IMG/VR virus record: IMGVR_UViG_3300013131_001940
Location: 1-43,151 of that record
Length of the DNA stretch: 43,151 nucleotides
Strand: one strand, 5' to 3'
DNA from: a virus
The position numbers were made by a program, and so were the translations under genes. The notes below the pieces were generated by a model. The model ran no database searches and had not been told where the DNA came from. It saw only the letters and a list, made by a program, of their open reading frames with translations. Positions 29,795 to 37,249 of the stretch are shown piece after piece. Position 1 is the stretch's first letter; every line of letters starts with the position of its first letter.

Positions 29795-29803
29795 GTAGTC
29801 CTA
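29776..29803 (-). terminator. Rho-independent terminator
   Basis: A perfect 9-bp stem (TAGGACTAC/GTAGTCCTA, 29781-29803) with a 5-nt loop TTGAC, followed on the minus strand by TTTTTATT. It ends the transcript of the small exported protein gene 30 nt upstream. Confidence 0.88.
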
Positions 29804-29833
29804 AGTATTTACTACAGATTTACTGAGCAAAGA

Positions 29834-30058
29834 TTATTTTTTAACCGATACTGCTGTGCCTTCGTGTTTTTTATGGACCTTGACTTCTTTGCAATCCTGT
29901 TTTGGTTTATTGGTTTTTGGATCCATTACAGGCTTGCCATCTTTGCCTTGAACATCAACGCAGACTTTTTTAGTTTCTGCTTTTTTATCTTGATTATCTG
30001 CATAAGCGGGATATGCTACAGCTAATGCTAGACCTGCTGCGAAAATAATGTGTTTCAT
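29834..30058 (-). CDS. Small exported protein
   Basis: A 74-aa protein with a clear Sec signal peptide: Lys, then a hydrophobic core IIFAAGLALAVAYPAYA, and a cleavage site after AYA (residue 20). The mature 54 residues are Lys-rich with two Cys (KKVCVDV and KQDCKEV), likely a disulfide in the periplasm. Function unknown. It may modify the host envelope. A terminator follows. Confidence 0.75.
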   Translation of the reverse strand: MKHIIFAAGLALAVAYPAYADNQDKKAETKKVCVDVQGKDGKPVMDPKTNKPKQDCKEVKVHKKHEGTAVSVKK

Positions 30059-30068
30059 TTAGTGCTCC

Positions 30069-30611
30069 TTATAGCTCTGGTTGTGGTGGTTGCATAGGCA
30101 TTGGTTTGCCGGTACTGCTCATCATAGGTGCTGCAGGCATTCCGCCAAAGGCAGATGTATCTGGCGCACCAAATGTACTAGCTGAATTCCCGCCTAGCGG
30201 AGTACCGCCAAATGCAGGTGTCGGTGATTTAAATGATGCATTAAATCCACCTAGGCTAGCAGATGCTGAAAATCCACCTGCTGGACTATTAGGTGTTGGA
30301 CTACTGCCGCTTACTGCGGGAGGTTTGTTGGCAGCATCTAATGCTTTGGCTTTTAAATCTTTATCGTTGCCTGCTAGCATAATTCCAGATAATGTGCCAG
30401 TCAAGAACGTTGCGATAGGAATAATAAGTTCAAAAAACTTTTGATCAATCGGACTAATAGCATTAAGAGGTTGTGTTACGAAAATCAAAGAATATAATAC
30501 GACAAATACGATACCAAATAATGTTAGTGCTAGGCAGATACCAATAAAGAATTTCAGTCGAGCCATTAACTCGTCTTCGGTATAGCGTTGAGGTACATTA
30601 TTATTTTCCAC
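30069..30611 (-). CDS. Membrane protein with Gly/Ser/Pro-rich tail
   Basis: A 180-aa protein starting at GTG 30611 with AAGGAG 6 nt ahead, which fits better than the longer frame to 30671. Two transmembrane segments (FIGICLALTLFGIVFVVLYS, and LIIPIATFLTGTLSGIML) are followed by about 95 residues of low-complexity Gly, Ser, Pro and Phe (GGFNASF, FGGTPLGG). It overlaps the upstream gene by 11 nt. The tail may be a disordered cytoplasmic interaction segment. No homologue recognised. Confidence 0.7.
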   Translation of the reverse strand: MENNNVPQRYTEDELMARLKFFIGICLALTLFGIVFVVLYSLIFVTQPLNAISPIDQKFFELIIPIATFLTGTLSGIMLAGNDKDLKAKALDAANKPPAVSGSSPTPNSPAGGFSASASLGGFNASFKSPTPAFGGTPLGGNSASTFGAPDTSAFGGMPAAPMMSSTGKPMPMQPPQPEL

Positions 30612-30888
30612 AGTTTGCTCCTTGTGCGTTAAACCCCTGAGCTGGAGTAGTAATTGTTTTAGTCGGTTCATCTTTTCCTGGTCCTAGTCTTGGGTCACGT
30701 TGACCTTTAAAAATATGTTCGGGGCATGTGCGTGTAACATCACAATGAGGTAATTTGCACATTTCTTTATCCCAGTTCTTGGGATCTTGACATGGATACC
30801 TAAATCGATCCCCATCACTGAAATATGCCAAGGCAAGAGGCGCTAATAAAATTATAAACACCCACTTGAGTAACTTTTTATCGTCCAT
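30601..30888 (-). CDS. Small Cys-containing membrane-anchored protein
   Basis: A 95-aa protein. ATG 30888 has AGGAG 5 nt upstream. One N-terminal hydrophobic segment (LLKWVFIILLAPLALAYF) is a membrane anchor or uncleaved signal. Five Cys follow (PCQDP, EMCKLPHCDV, RTCPEH, ANCGK), probably periplasmic and paired. Function unknown. Confidence 0.68.
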   Translation of the reverse strand: MDDKKLLKWVFIILLAPLALAYFSDGDRFRYPCQDPKNWDKEMCKLPHCDVTRTCPEHIFKGQRDPRLGPGKDEPTKTITTPAQGFNAQGANCGK

Positions 30889-30925
30889 CACGCTCCTCGC
30901 TCTAATTAACTATATTGTTATTTAA

Positions 30926-30950
30926 CAAAAAAGCCCAGAAAACTGTGCTT
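30926..30950 (-). terminator. Probable terminator of the lysis operon
   Basis: On the minus strand AAGCACAG-TTTT-CTGGGCTT is an 8-bp stem with one mismatch and a 4-nt loop, followed by TTTTTTG. It sits 24 nt after the stop of the holin-like gene. Confidence 0.6.
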
Positions 30951-30973
30951 GATTGTTTTAATATAAACTGCTA

Positions 30974-31210
30974 CTATTTCTTGGGATATTCTGTTTTAGA
31001 TTTAGAAAACTTTTCTGATGCAGTGAATCCTAGACCTGCTACAACAATGTACATCATTGCTTCGTAAACATTAGGATCCACCTTCTTATCCCAGATAAGA
31101 TCGCCTACAAATCCTGCCGCACAGAGTAAAAAAGCAGCTAGGGTTATTGCTCGTTTACTACTGATGCCTTCGTCTGTTCCATCAGTAAGCATGCTGTGGA
31201 ACCAATTCAT
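30974..31210 (-). CDS. Holin-like small membrane protein
   Basis: A 78-aa protein with two hydrophobic segments: AITLAAFLLCAAGFVGDLIW (residues 21-40) and YEAMMYIVVAGLGFTASEKF (49-68), then a charged tail. Size, topology and place at the end of a cassette with endolysin and both spanins make a holin the best reading. No family signature confirms it. ATGA-like overlap with the coiled-coil gene. Confidence 0.65.
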   Translation of the reverse strand: MNWFHSMLTDGTDEGISSKRAITLAAFLLCAAGFVGDLIWDKKVDPNVYEAMMYIVVAGLGFTASEKFSKSKTEYPKK

Positions 31211-31494
31211 TGTTGTGCTCCTTTAAGAATTTCTTCTTGTGTCTTTAATCTTTCTTCACAGGCACGAACTTCTAGTAATAATTCAGTGGCTACCTTTTGT
31301 GCTTTGTCTGCAGCCTGTACCGCTGCTTCGTGGGCTGCTTTAGCTTCGTTGTAGGCTTTGATCTTAGCGTTGGCTAATTCTTTTTCTAACCTATTAACAT
31401 CATTAGCAGCATATTCTGCTCGTTTATTTGAATCTAAAAAAATACGTCTCAATTTTTTAGCCGCCCCTTCTTCAAGTTTTCTAATAAAACTCAT
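31207..31494 (-). CDS. Coiled-coil protein of the lysis cassette
   Basis: A 95-aa protein, helical throughout. It has a basic amphipathic start (FIRKLEEGAAKKLRRIFLDS) and a long Ala/Lys/Glu coiled coil (residues 30-90). There is no membrane span or signal. It is placed between o-spanin and holin. It may regulate lysis, as antiholins do, or be unrelated. Confidence 0.65.
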   Translation of the reverse strand: MSFIRKLEEGAAKKLRRIFLDSNKRAEYAANDVNRLEKELANAKIKAYNEAKAAHEAAVQAADKAQKVATELLLEVRACEERLKTQEEILKGAQQ

Positions 31495-31496
31495 GG

Positions 31497-31766
31497 CTAT
31501 TTTCCCTCATTTATCTTTTTCTGTCCGTTATACCATATGATCCAATCATCTACTTTGGCCTTGCATTCATAATAGGTAGAATAATTATCTGATACTACAC
31601 TTACGATATCACTTAATTTGTCTGTGTCGGGTTTTACTAATTTTAGATCGGGGCAAGCATCTAATAATTCTTTAGGCACATCTGGCCATACCTGTTTGAT
31701 AGGTACGGGCTGTTTGAAAAGACATCCAGAAAGTAAGAAAGGTGTTAACAAAATCCAAAGTTTCAT
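31497..31766 (-). CDS. Outer-membrane lipoprotein spanin (Rz1-like)
   Basis: An 89-aa lipoprotein. The signal MKLWILLTPFLLSGC has the lipobox LLSGC with Cys15. The mature part is short with Pro and paired Cys (ELLDACPDL, and YECKAKVDDWIIWYN), typical of o-spanins, which join the i-spanin across the periplasm to fuse the membranes. It overlaps the i-spanin stop as ATGA but is a separate, not embedded, gene. Confidence 0.85.
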   Translation of the reverse strand: MKLWILLTPFLLSGCLFKQPVPIKQVWPDVPKELLDACPDLKLVKPDTDKLSDIVSVVSDNYSTYYECKAKVDDWIIWYNGQKKINEGK

Positions 31767-32218
31767 TTAGCTTTCTCCGGATTGGTAGCAGATTTATTAA
31801 TAAGTTCATTTACTTTAGGATCTATTTTGCAGTCCTTGTCTATGTATTCTCTCTGTACCTGTATTTCTGTTCTTACCCTATCTCTATACTCAACTCTAAC
31901 ATCTTGTTTCTTTTTACGCTCATCGGATAATTTTTTGTTTAGATCTTCTGCTTCTTTGGCTTTTTTGTCTACTTCTTCTTGTGCTACTCGTACTTTTTCT
32001 TCCCACATGGCCTGTACACCGCTACCGCCATACATGAAGACACAAACTAATGCAGCAATACCGCCCAAAGGTTTTATCAGCATCATGTAAGGTTTTAGAG
32101 GAGGAAAGTGACTGAATATGCTGGCAAAGAAAAATGCTACTAGACCAGCTCCAGTGCCCGCCAACCACATCCAGGCGGGAATACTACTGAGAACTGCATC
32201 TATTAACCAAGTAAACAT
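31763..32218 (-). CDS. Inner-membrane spanin (Rz-like)
   Basis: A 151-aa protein with hydrophobic segments near residues 16-34 and 45-65, then a long charged coiled coil (WEEKVRVAQEEVDKKAKEAE and on to residue 130) in the periplasm. This matches i-spanins apart from an extra membrane span. It lies 2 nt after the endolysin stop and is coupled to the o-spanin by ATGA. Confidence 0.78.
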   Translation of the reverse strand: MFTWLIDAVLSSIPAWMWLAGTGAGLVAFFFASIFSHFPPLKPYMMLIKPLGGIAALVCVFMYGGSGVQAMWEEKVRVAQEEVDKKAKEAEDLNKKLSDERKKKQDVRVEYRDRVRTEIQVQREYIDKDCKIDPKVNELINKSATNPEKAK

Positions 32219-32220
32219 TT

Positions 32221-32847
32221 TTAAACTCCAAATATATGGAGGGCGTGATTATAATGTTTGATCCTGTCTTCCAGTCCGATAGTGCCGCCATTAATGCGTT
32301 TAGTTAACGTTAGTATATCCCCAGTGTCGGCCCATTGATTAAGTTTGTTTTGTTCCCAGAAGAAACAAGCACTCTGTACAGCACCCTCGAACGTTTCTAA
32401 ATATTCGCTGGCCTCTTGGATAGGAATGTCTAGCGATCCTGCGAAGAATGTATAATTATTCTTTCCAGTTAACTGAATCAGTCCTCTACCGCAGAACCGC
32501 CATCCGTCGCCGCTGGCCTCGTCACCATTGCCCATACGATTTGCATAGACTCTGTTGGCAATCATTTCTGGTTTATTAGCATAGGCTGCGGCTGTGGCAT
32601 CGTCTGGAAAATATTTAGGAAATACCTTACGTAGACTGGCTGCTTTATAATTTAAATTTTCTTTTAAGAAAACAAAATTACCACTTTCGTGTGCGCATTG
32701 TGCTAAAAACGCTGCCACACGCTGAGGTGTATTGATTTCATATTCGGGAAGGATTTCTGCAAGTGCATGATACCATTGATCCACATAGGGATTCTTGGGA
32801 ATCATCTCTTTTAATTGTTCTTTGGTAAATTGGAATGTAAAGCTCAT
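32221..32847 (-). CDS. GH19 chitinase-like endolysin
   Basis: A 208-aa glycoside hydrolase family 19 domain of the phage lysozyme type, which cuts the peptidoglycan glycan chain. AAFLAQCAHESGNF carries the catalytic Glu54, with the second Glu63 in LKENLNYKA. WRFCGRGLIQLTGKNNY (116-132) is the hallmark substrate loop. No signal peptide, so it needs the holin for release. It overlaps the upstream gene by ATGA; a TATAAATA late box lies 64 nt before its start. Confidence 0.92.
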   Translation of the reverse strand: MSFTFQFTKEQLKEMIPKNPYVDQWYHALAEILPEYEINTPQRVAAFLAQCAHESGNFVFLKENLNYKAASLRKVFPKYFPDDATAAAYANKPEMIANRVYANRMGNGDEASGDGWRFCGRGLIQLTGKNNYTFFAGSLDIPIQEASEYLETFEGAVQSACFFWEQNKLNQWADTGDILTLTKRINGGTIGLEDRIKHYNHALHIFGV

Positions 32848-33596
32848 TGTTCTGTCCTTTTTAATAGCATAGACCTTGCGCCGTTGTAGAAAACAAAATT
32901 TTCGCCAACTTTATTTATATGGTAGTCACCTAATACTTTAGTCAGCCAAAACATTTCACTGCTGGCTGTTTCGTCTACGGTATAGCCATCGTCTATGCCT
33001 TCTAGTATAGATTCAGTGGAACCATCTTTGACTATCTGTAGTTTGATAGAACGATTAAATGGTTTGTGTATGGTAATGACGTCACCATCTAGAGTGAGAT
33101 CATCCATGAGAGTTTTTGTGAAAAAGTCTCGCACACTTTCTGTGCGCATGCGATCCATCAGTCCTTGATAAGCAGAAGAATTGTCAGGAATCTTTTTCTT
33201 TAGATTTTCTTCAGTGGCTTCGTGTACTTGATTTTCTTTATAATATTTAAATTTTAGATCGTCTAGTCCTGTGAGTTTTTTTACACCGTAGGTGAGTTCT
33301 TTGATCTGCTCAGACAATTTAGCTGTGCGAGCTATTTCTACAAACACAGAGTACTCACCACGGTTATCTTCTCCGCTGCTGACATCTGCATCTAAAACAA
33401 AAGCATATCCCTTCTCGATAAATTCCATTAGATCTTTGGCCGGTGAACGATCGTTGACCTTGAAACTGATCACACACACGTCTTGATCCTCGCCCATCTT
33501 GGATCTAAATGAATCTACCTCAAAGGTTGGATGAACCATTTCTTTGAGATCGTCTGCTCTGAGACCTTCGTTAAGCTGCTGGTGCTGGTTGTGCAT
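32844..33596 (-). CDS. Conserved structural-region protein
   Basis: A 250-aa protein. The start at 33596 (MHNQHQQLNEGLRADDL) has AGGA 8 nt upstream; the frame is open to 33641. It contains FEVDSFRSKMGEDQDVCVIS, then a helical region, then a beta-rich C-terminus ending KVGENFVFYNGARSMLL. Similar proteins precede phoH in aquatic T4-like phages, from memory, without known function. It overlaps the upstream gene by 26 nt. Confidence 0.72.
   Translation of the reverse strand: MHNQHQQLNEGLRADDLKEMVHPTFEVDSFRSKMGEDQDVCVISFKVNDRSPAKDLMEFIEKGYAFVLDADVSSGEDNRGEYSVFVEIARTAKLSEQIKELTYGVKKLTGLDDLKFKYYKENQVHEATEENLKKKIPDNSSAYQGLMDRMRTESVRDFFTKTLMDDLTLDGDVITIHKPFNRSIKLQIVKDGSTESILEGIDDGYTVDETASSEMFWLTKVLGDYHINKVGENFVFYNGARSMLLKRTEQ
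32912..32919 (-). promoter_or_regulatory. Late promoter TATAAATA ahead of the lysis genes
   Basis: A perfect T4 late octamer, 64 nt upstream of the endolysin start and inside the end of the preceding gene. It could drive the whole lysis cassette. Confidence 0.5.
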
Positions 33597-34104
33597 TTGC
33601 CATTTCCTGTGCTTGTTGTTCTGCAGGATCAATCTGTGCATTAACTCCTGATGCGCTGACTATGTCCTCTATTTTGTTCTTGTCTAGTTCTGTGTAACCT
33701 CGATTGATATCGTTCATCAGTTTCTTAGGCATGGTGATTTTAATCATCCATACAGGTTCCTGATCGATTTTGCCTTTACGTGTGCCTGGACGAATATCAT
33801 CGGGGGTCTTGATCTTGCGCACCTTTGATATCGCAGTTTCAGCTACCTGTACTTTGCAGCCGTATTCTAAAAGTCTTTTTCCGCCTGCAGGCTCCGGCAT
33901 GTCTTTTTCGGGCCACATAAATGTGCATTCCACGAAATATCTGGATTCTTTAGGACCAGACACCAGTTCTCCGTCTAGCCAGTTGTCGTAGACATAGACA
34001 TCTAGTTCGTCGATCACACGTTCAAAATCCTTGAGTAAATTCAAACTGTTATTAGAACCGTAAACCTGTTCTATATTAGCTATAACGTCTTTAATATCTG
34101 CCAT
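33571..34104 (-). CDS. Conserved structural-region protein
   Basis: A 177-aa protein. The start at 34104 (MADIKDVIANIEQVYGSN) has GGGAGATACC directly before it and a GATAAATA late box 14 nt upstream; the frame is open to 34131. Phrases FERVIDELDVYVYDNW and VECTFMWPEKDMPEP match, from memory, a conserved protein of marine T4-like phages. The tail is Ala/Gln/Pro-rich. Function unknown; the late promoter argues for a virion or assembly role. Confidence 0.75.
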   Translation of the reverse strand: MADIKDVIANIEQVYGSNNSLNLLKDFERVIDELDVYVYDNWLDGELVSGPKESRYFVECTFMWPEKDMPEPAGGKRLLEYGCKVQVAETAISKVRKIKTPDDIRPGTRKGKIDQEPVWMIKITMPKKLMNDINRGYTELDKNKIEDIVSASGVNAQIDPAEQQAQEMANAQPAPAA

Positions 34105-34118
34105 GGTATCTCCCTTTG

Positions 34119-34126
34119 TATTTATC
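34119..34126 (-). promoter_or_regulatory. Late promoter GATAAATA
   Basis: The octamer lies 14 nt before the start at 34104 in the divergent gap to phoH. The predicted leader of about 9 nt still holds GGAGA. Confidence 0.65.
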
Positions 34127-34179
34127 GCCAAAAATCAAACATAACACTTTACTTTTCCCACCATTGGTTAAATACACAT

Positions 34180-34223
34180 GTGTTCGGCTACGGACACTAC
34201 GGTTTAGGGTCCGTGCCTAACAC
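34180..34223 (+). promoter_or_regulatory. Stem-loop in the phoH leader
   Basis: GTGTT-C-GGC-T-ACGGAC (34180-34195) pairs with GTCCGT-GCC-T-AACAC (34209-34223): 14 base pairs with one mismatch and one bulged T around a 13-nt loop. It ends 4 nt before the AGGAGGG ribosome binding site (34228-34234). No T-run follows, so it is not a terminator. It may control translation or stability. I see no convincing sigma70 promoter upstream. Confidence 0.6.
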
Positions 34224-34244
34224 TTACAGGAGGGCTAACCTTAT

Positions 34245-34985
34245 ATGAAGCGAAAAAGAGCGCAAGTACAGCAAAAACCGCAGTATGATTCACGTTTTCC
34301 CAGCAACGTTATAAATATTGATCAAAGATTGAACGAGAAGCGCAAACGAGTTCAAATATATCCCAAGAACCTAAGTCAAGAAACTTACTTACTCAAACTA
34401 AACGATCCCAACAAAATGATTATATTCGCTATCGGTCCAGCCGGTACGGGTAAAACCATGCTGGGTGTTCAGTGGGCTATCGATCAACTAAAATACGGTG
34501 ATGCAGATAAGATCATTATTACTCGACCTGCTGTCAGTGTTGATGAGCAACACGGATTCTTGCCCGGGGATCTAAATGAAAAAATGGAACCTTGGACAAA
34601 GCCTATTTTTGATGTGTTCACGGAAAATTTCAACGCCAGAGAGATAGAAAACTTTGTGAAAGAGGGAGTGATCGAAACCAGTCCTTTGGCCTATATGCGT
34701 GGAAGAACTTTCAAAAACGCGGTGATTGTTGCAGACGAAATGCAGAATGCCACACCTAGCCAGATGAAAATGCTGTTAACAAGATTAGGGCAAGGATCTA
34801 AGATGGTTGTAACAGGAGACCTACAACAAGCAGATCGTCCTAGTACCAACGGATTGTTGGAGTTTTTACATCTATACAACAATTTCCAAGGTCATCGGTA
34901 TGTTGATCTTGTAGAGTTTGATATAGAGGATGTAGAACGTCATGAAGCAGTCAAAGAGATATTATCTATCTACGGCGACGCTTAA
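34245..34985 (+). CDS. phoH: PhoH-like P-loop ATPase
   Basis: A 246-aa PhoH-family ATPase, common in aquatic phages. Walker A is GPAGTGKT (64-71), followed by ITRPAVSVDEQHGFLPGDL (92-110), Walker B VIVADEMQNATP near 157-168 and sensor TGDLQQADRP. The N-terminal 40 residues are basic. The biochemical role is uncertain: it is related to helicases and RNA-linked ATPases, and its phosphate link is not universal. It is the only complete plus-strand gene here, with a very strong AGGAGGG and a structured leader. Confidence 0.93.
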   Translation: MKRKRAQVQQKPQYDSRFPSNVINIDQRLNEKRKRVQIYPKNLSQETYLLKLNDPNKMIIFAIGPAGTGKTMLGVQWAIDQLKYGDADKIIITRPAVSVDEQHGFLPGDLNEKMEPWTKPIFDVFTENFNAREIENFVKEGVIETSPLAYMRGRTFKNAVIVADEMQNATPSQMKMLLTRLGQGSKMVVTGDLQQADRPSTNGLLEFLHLYNNFQGHRYVDLVEFDIEDVERHEAVKEILSIYGDA

Positions 34986-35003
34986 ACTTACATAAGGAGA
35001 TAC

Positions 35004-35023
35004 AAGGGGTCTCCGGACCCCTT
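35004..35023. terminator. GC-rich hairpin between convergent genes
   Basis: AAGGGGTC-TCCG-GACCCCTT is a perfect 8-bp stem with a 4-nt loop, between the phoH stop and the DUF2452 stop, overlapping the latter. Neither strand has a T-run after it. A bidirectional transcript-end or mRNA-stabilising structure is likely. Confidence 0.55.
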
Positions 35024-35516
35024 AGTCGTTTACAGGATTGCCGTCACCATCTACTTCCAGCCAGGTATAATCTCCCAACCATTTTACACGACAGATGTAG
35101 TCATAATTATCTGGTGCACTACTAGACCAATCATCGGGACCGTGCTGAGTTAGCAATGTACCACCGCGGCGTGTGTCGTTGGCCAACCAATATATCTGTC
35201 CATGATAGGTTTGAAACTGATACTTGGCCGCATGAACCCAATCGGTAATTTCTAATCTACGTTTGATACTGGCCGCCTGCGTCTGTAGAACTGCCACCAA
35301 TTGCATGATACGATTGTATTCCTGTTGCCCGTGCATGCGGGCCACATTGACCATTACGTCTTTCTGCTTCTCGATGGGAATCAGGTCAAAAGCAGGAGAA
35401 CCTACCTCTGTGGGATACGGAGTTACATTCTTATTAAAAAACGCAACTAGACTGTCCTCTATCTTGGCATCAAAACTGTCTCGGCCTTTGGCCAAGTTTG
35501 ATTTTTCATCTGACAT
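35022..35516 (-). CDS. DUF2452-like protein
   Basis: A 164-aa protein matching the DUF2452 pattern: EVGSPAFDLIPIEKQK, a helical QEYNRIMQLVAVLQTQAASI leading to KRRLEITD, then FQTYHGQIYWLAND and DYICRVKWLGDYTWLE. The family is found in bacteria and T4-like phages; its function is unknown. It overlaps the gp44 gene by 11 nt. Confidence 0.75.
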   Translation of the reverse strand: MSDEKSNLAKGRDSFDAKIEDSLVAFFNKNVTPYPTEVGSPAFDLIPIEKQKDVMVNVARMHGQQEYNRIMQLVAVLQTQAASIKRRLEITDWVHAAKYQFQTYHGQIYWLANDTRRGGTLLTQHGPDDWSSSAPDNYDYICRVKWLGDYTWLEVDGDGNPVND

Positions 35517-36429
35517 TTAGTTTAGAAAGTTTGATCAATGTAGCAGATAGATTGATTTCGCTGTCGGCACATACCACATGATCTATCAATCCCTGTTTGA
35601 TTAGTAGCACCGCTTTATCTTGATTTTCCTCAGCACCAAATATATCGAGATTCATATACAGCCAACGATACACTTCAATCATCTCATCAGCCTGTATCTT
35701 GCCACACAACATCTTGCGAGCTTCGTTGATCTTACCTGCCTTAAACAGTTCTACCATATCAAACTTCCACTCCAGTGTGCCAGTATCGCTTTCGCTGGGC
35801 ATGGTTAGTTTGCCCTGTGTGGCGTGTTGTTGCAGTAGGTTAAGACATTTGCGCAGATCGGGATAGGCCACCTTGACATAGTTGTCCAGGGTGTCGAGAT
35901 CAAAGTCTATGCCTTCTTCGACCAACACAGTGGCAGCTCGGGCAGTATACTCAGTCTGATCAAGTTTAGTAAAATGAAACTGTTGGCAACGACTGTGGAT
36001 CGCAGGTACGATCATGTTAGGTGTGTTACAGGTCAATATGAATCTGCTGAAGTTAGAATACTCTTCCATGACGCCTTTGAGAGCATCCTGCGCGAATGGT
36101 GTCAGTCGATCTGCTTCGTCAAGCAACACTACTTTGAAAGGCCCAAACGGAATCATGCTGACAAAGTTAGTGATCTTTTCTTTCATGAGATCTATTCCAC
36201 GCTCACGGCTGGCGTTGATCTCTAGAACATCATAGTCCTCGATACCGATCTCACTGATCAGCAGTTTGGCCATGGTGGTTTTGCCTATGCCAGGTGTGCC
36301 ACTCAGCAGTAGATGGGGGATGCTTTTTTCTCTAATCCAAGCTTCAACCTGTTTACGTTGATTTTCATCACGCCAAACGTATTCACTGATTTTCTTGGGA
36401 CGATATTTCTCTACCCATAGTTCTTTCAT
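35506..36429 (-). CDS. 44: Clamp loader ATPase subunit
   Basis: A 307-aa homologue of T4 gp44, the AAA+ subunit that opens gp45 and loads it on DNA. WVEKYRPKKISEYVW is the RFC box II; Walker A SGTPGIGKTT (43-52), DEAD-type LLDEADRL (102-109), and the arginine finger SRC (146-148) are all present. The small partner gp62 is not seen next to it, unlike T4. ATGA overlap with the cytidylyltransferase gene. Confidence 0.94.
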   Translation of the reverse strand: MKELWVEKYRPKKISEYVWRDENQRKQVEAWIREKSIPHLLLSGTPGIGKTTMAKLLISEIGIEDYDVLEINASRERGIDLMKEKITNFVSMIPFGPFKVVLLDEADRLTPFAQDALKGVMEEYSNFSRFILTCNTPNMIVPAIHSRCQQFHFTKLDQTEYTARAATVLVEEGIDFDLDTLDNYVKVAYPDLRKCLNLLQQHATQGKLTMPSESDTGTLEWKFDMVELFKAGKINEARKMLCGKIQADEMIEVYRWLYMNLDIFGAEENQDKAVLLIKQGLIDHVVCADSEINLSATLIKLSKLNVR

Positions 36430-36872
36430 AGTTTTCGTGCCTTTATCATAAATTTTTCTGCCTCACATTCAATCACTCTTTGCCTTAGTTCAGTAGTGGA
36501 AAAGGTGTGTTCTCGTTTATTAAAGTACAATTTTATACCTTTGGCAATACATTCATTGCGTCCAGTAAATGACTTGTGTTCATACTCATCTCCTAGTATT
36601 CTAACATCAATAGGATAACTTAGCAAGATGTCGAGAAGATCTTTTTCTGTAGCGTAGACAATAATCTCATCTACATATTTGCAGGCCTGTAGCTGCACGT
36701 ACCTTTCAAAGATACTCTGCACTGGTTTATTTTTTTCTGTTGGACGATCTATAGTTGGATCTGTCTGCAATCCCACTATCAAATAGTCGCATTGTGTTTT
36801 TGCGTCTTTGAGCATGATGATATGACCTGCGTGAAACAGATCAAATGTTGAGCAGGTGAATCCTAGTTTCAT
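36426..36872 (-). CDS. TagD-like glycerol-3-phosphate cytidylyltransferase
   Basis: A 148-aa nucleotidyltransferase. GFTCSTFDLFHAGHIIML has the HxGH motif (His14, His17), followed by ERYVQLQACKYVDEII and the TFSTTELRQRV loop (ISSTxIR class). TagD makes CDP-glycerol, but phage members may act on other phospho-alcohols. In the phage it might serve glycan or lipid chemistry. It is coupled by ATGA to both the MazG-like gene and gp44. Confidence 0.85.
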   Translation of the reverse strand: MKLGFTCSTFDLFHAGHIIMLKDAKTQCDYLIVGLQTDPTIDRPTEKNKPVQSIFERYVQLQACKYVDEIIVYATEKDLLDILLSYPIDVRILGDEYEHKSFTGRNECIAKGIKLYFNKREHTFSTTELRQRVIECEAEKFMIKARKL

Positions 36873-37240
36873 TTCTTGATAACAAATTCTTTGAGATTAG
36901 GAGAAATCCAGCCCACTGGTTTAAGCACTTTGCCATCCTCACGCTTGCGAACCTTTCCGGTTTCATGATCAATTTTAGCGAAGTTTGTCTGCATAACTTC
37001 TTTCCATGCACCTTCTGCATCTGCCCCTATTGAGTGAATGGCACCGATAGTGACCACTAAGATGTCAGTTAGCGCATCTAATATTTCCACACTGTCGCAG
37101 TTATTGATCGCTTCTTTTAATTCTTCGGCTTCTTCGTCAATTAAATTAACGTAGAGATTAAACTGACTATGATTCCAACTGTCTACTGTCTGATCACAGG
37201 CTTTCATGAACTTCGCTTGATCTCGAAATGGGTTAGTCAT
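36869..37240 (-). CDS. MazG-like nucleotide pyrophosphohydrolase
   Basis: A 123-aa all-alpha NTP pyrophosphohydrolase. LIDEEAEELKEAIN (33-46) and ILDALTDILVV (53-63) supply the EExxE and ExxD metal sites of the MazG/HisE superfamily. The C-terminal FAKIDHETGKVRKREDGKV with PVGWISPNL is the extension seen in many phage versions. Likely to hydrolyse non-canonical or surplus (d)NTPs; MazG of cyanophages acts on dGTP and dCTP. Confidence 0.85.
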   Translation of the reverse strand: MTNPFRDQAKFMKACDQTVDSWNHSQFNLYVNLIDEEAEELKEAINNCDSVEILDALTDILVVTIGAIHSIGADAEGAWKEVMQTNFAKIDHETGKVRKREDGKVLKPVGWISPNLKEFVIKK

Positions 37241-37249
37241 CGTATCTCC

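Noticed and set aside
34310-34317. TATAAATA on the plus strand inside phoH
   Set aside because: It encodes conserved-frame residues near the N-terminus of phoH, and no gene on that strand begins just after it.
36426-36872. Teichoic-acid synthesis role for the TagD-like enzyme
   Set aside because: The spanins indicate a Gram-negative host without teichoic acid; only the cytidylyltransferase chemistry is supported.
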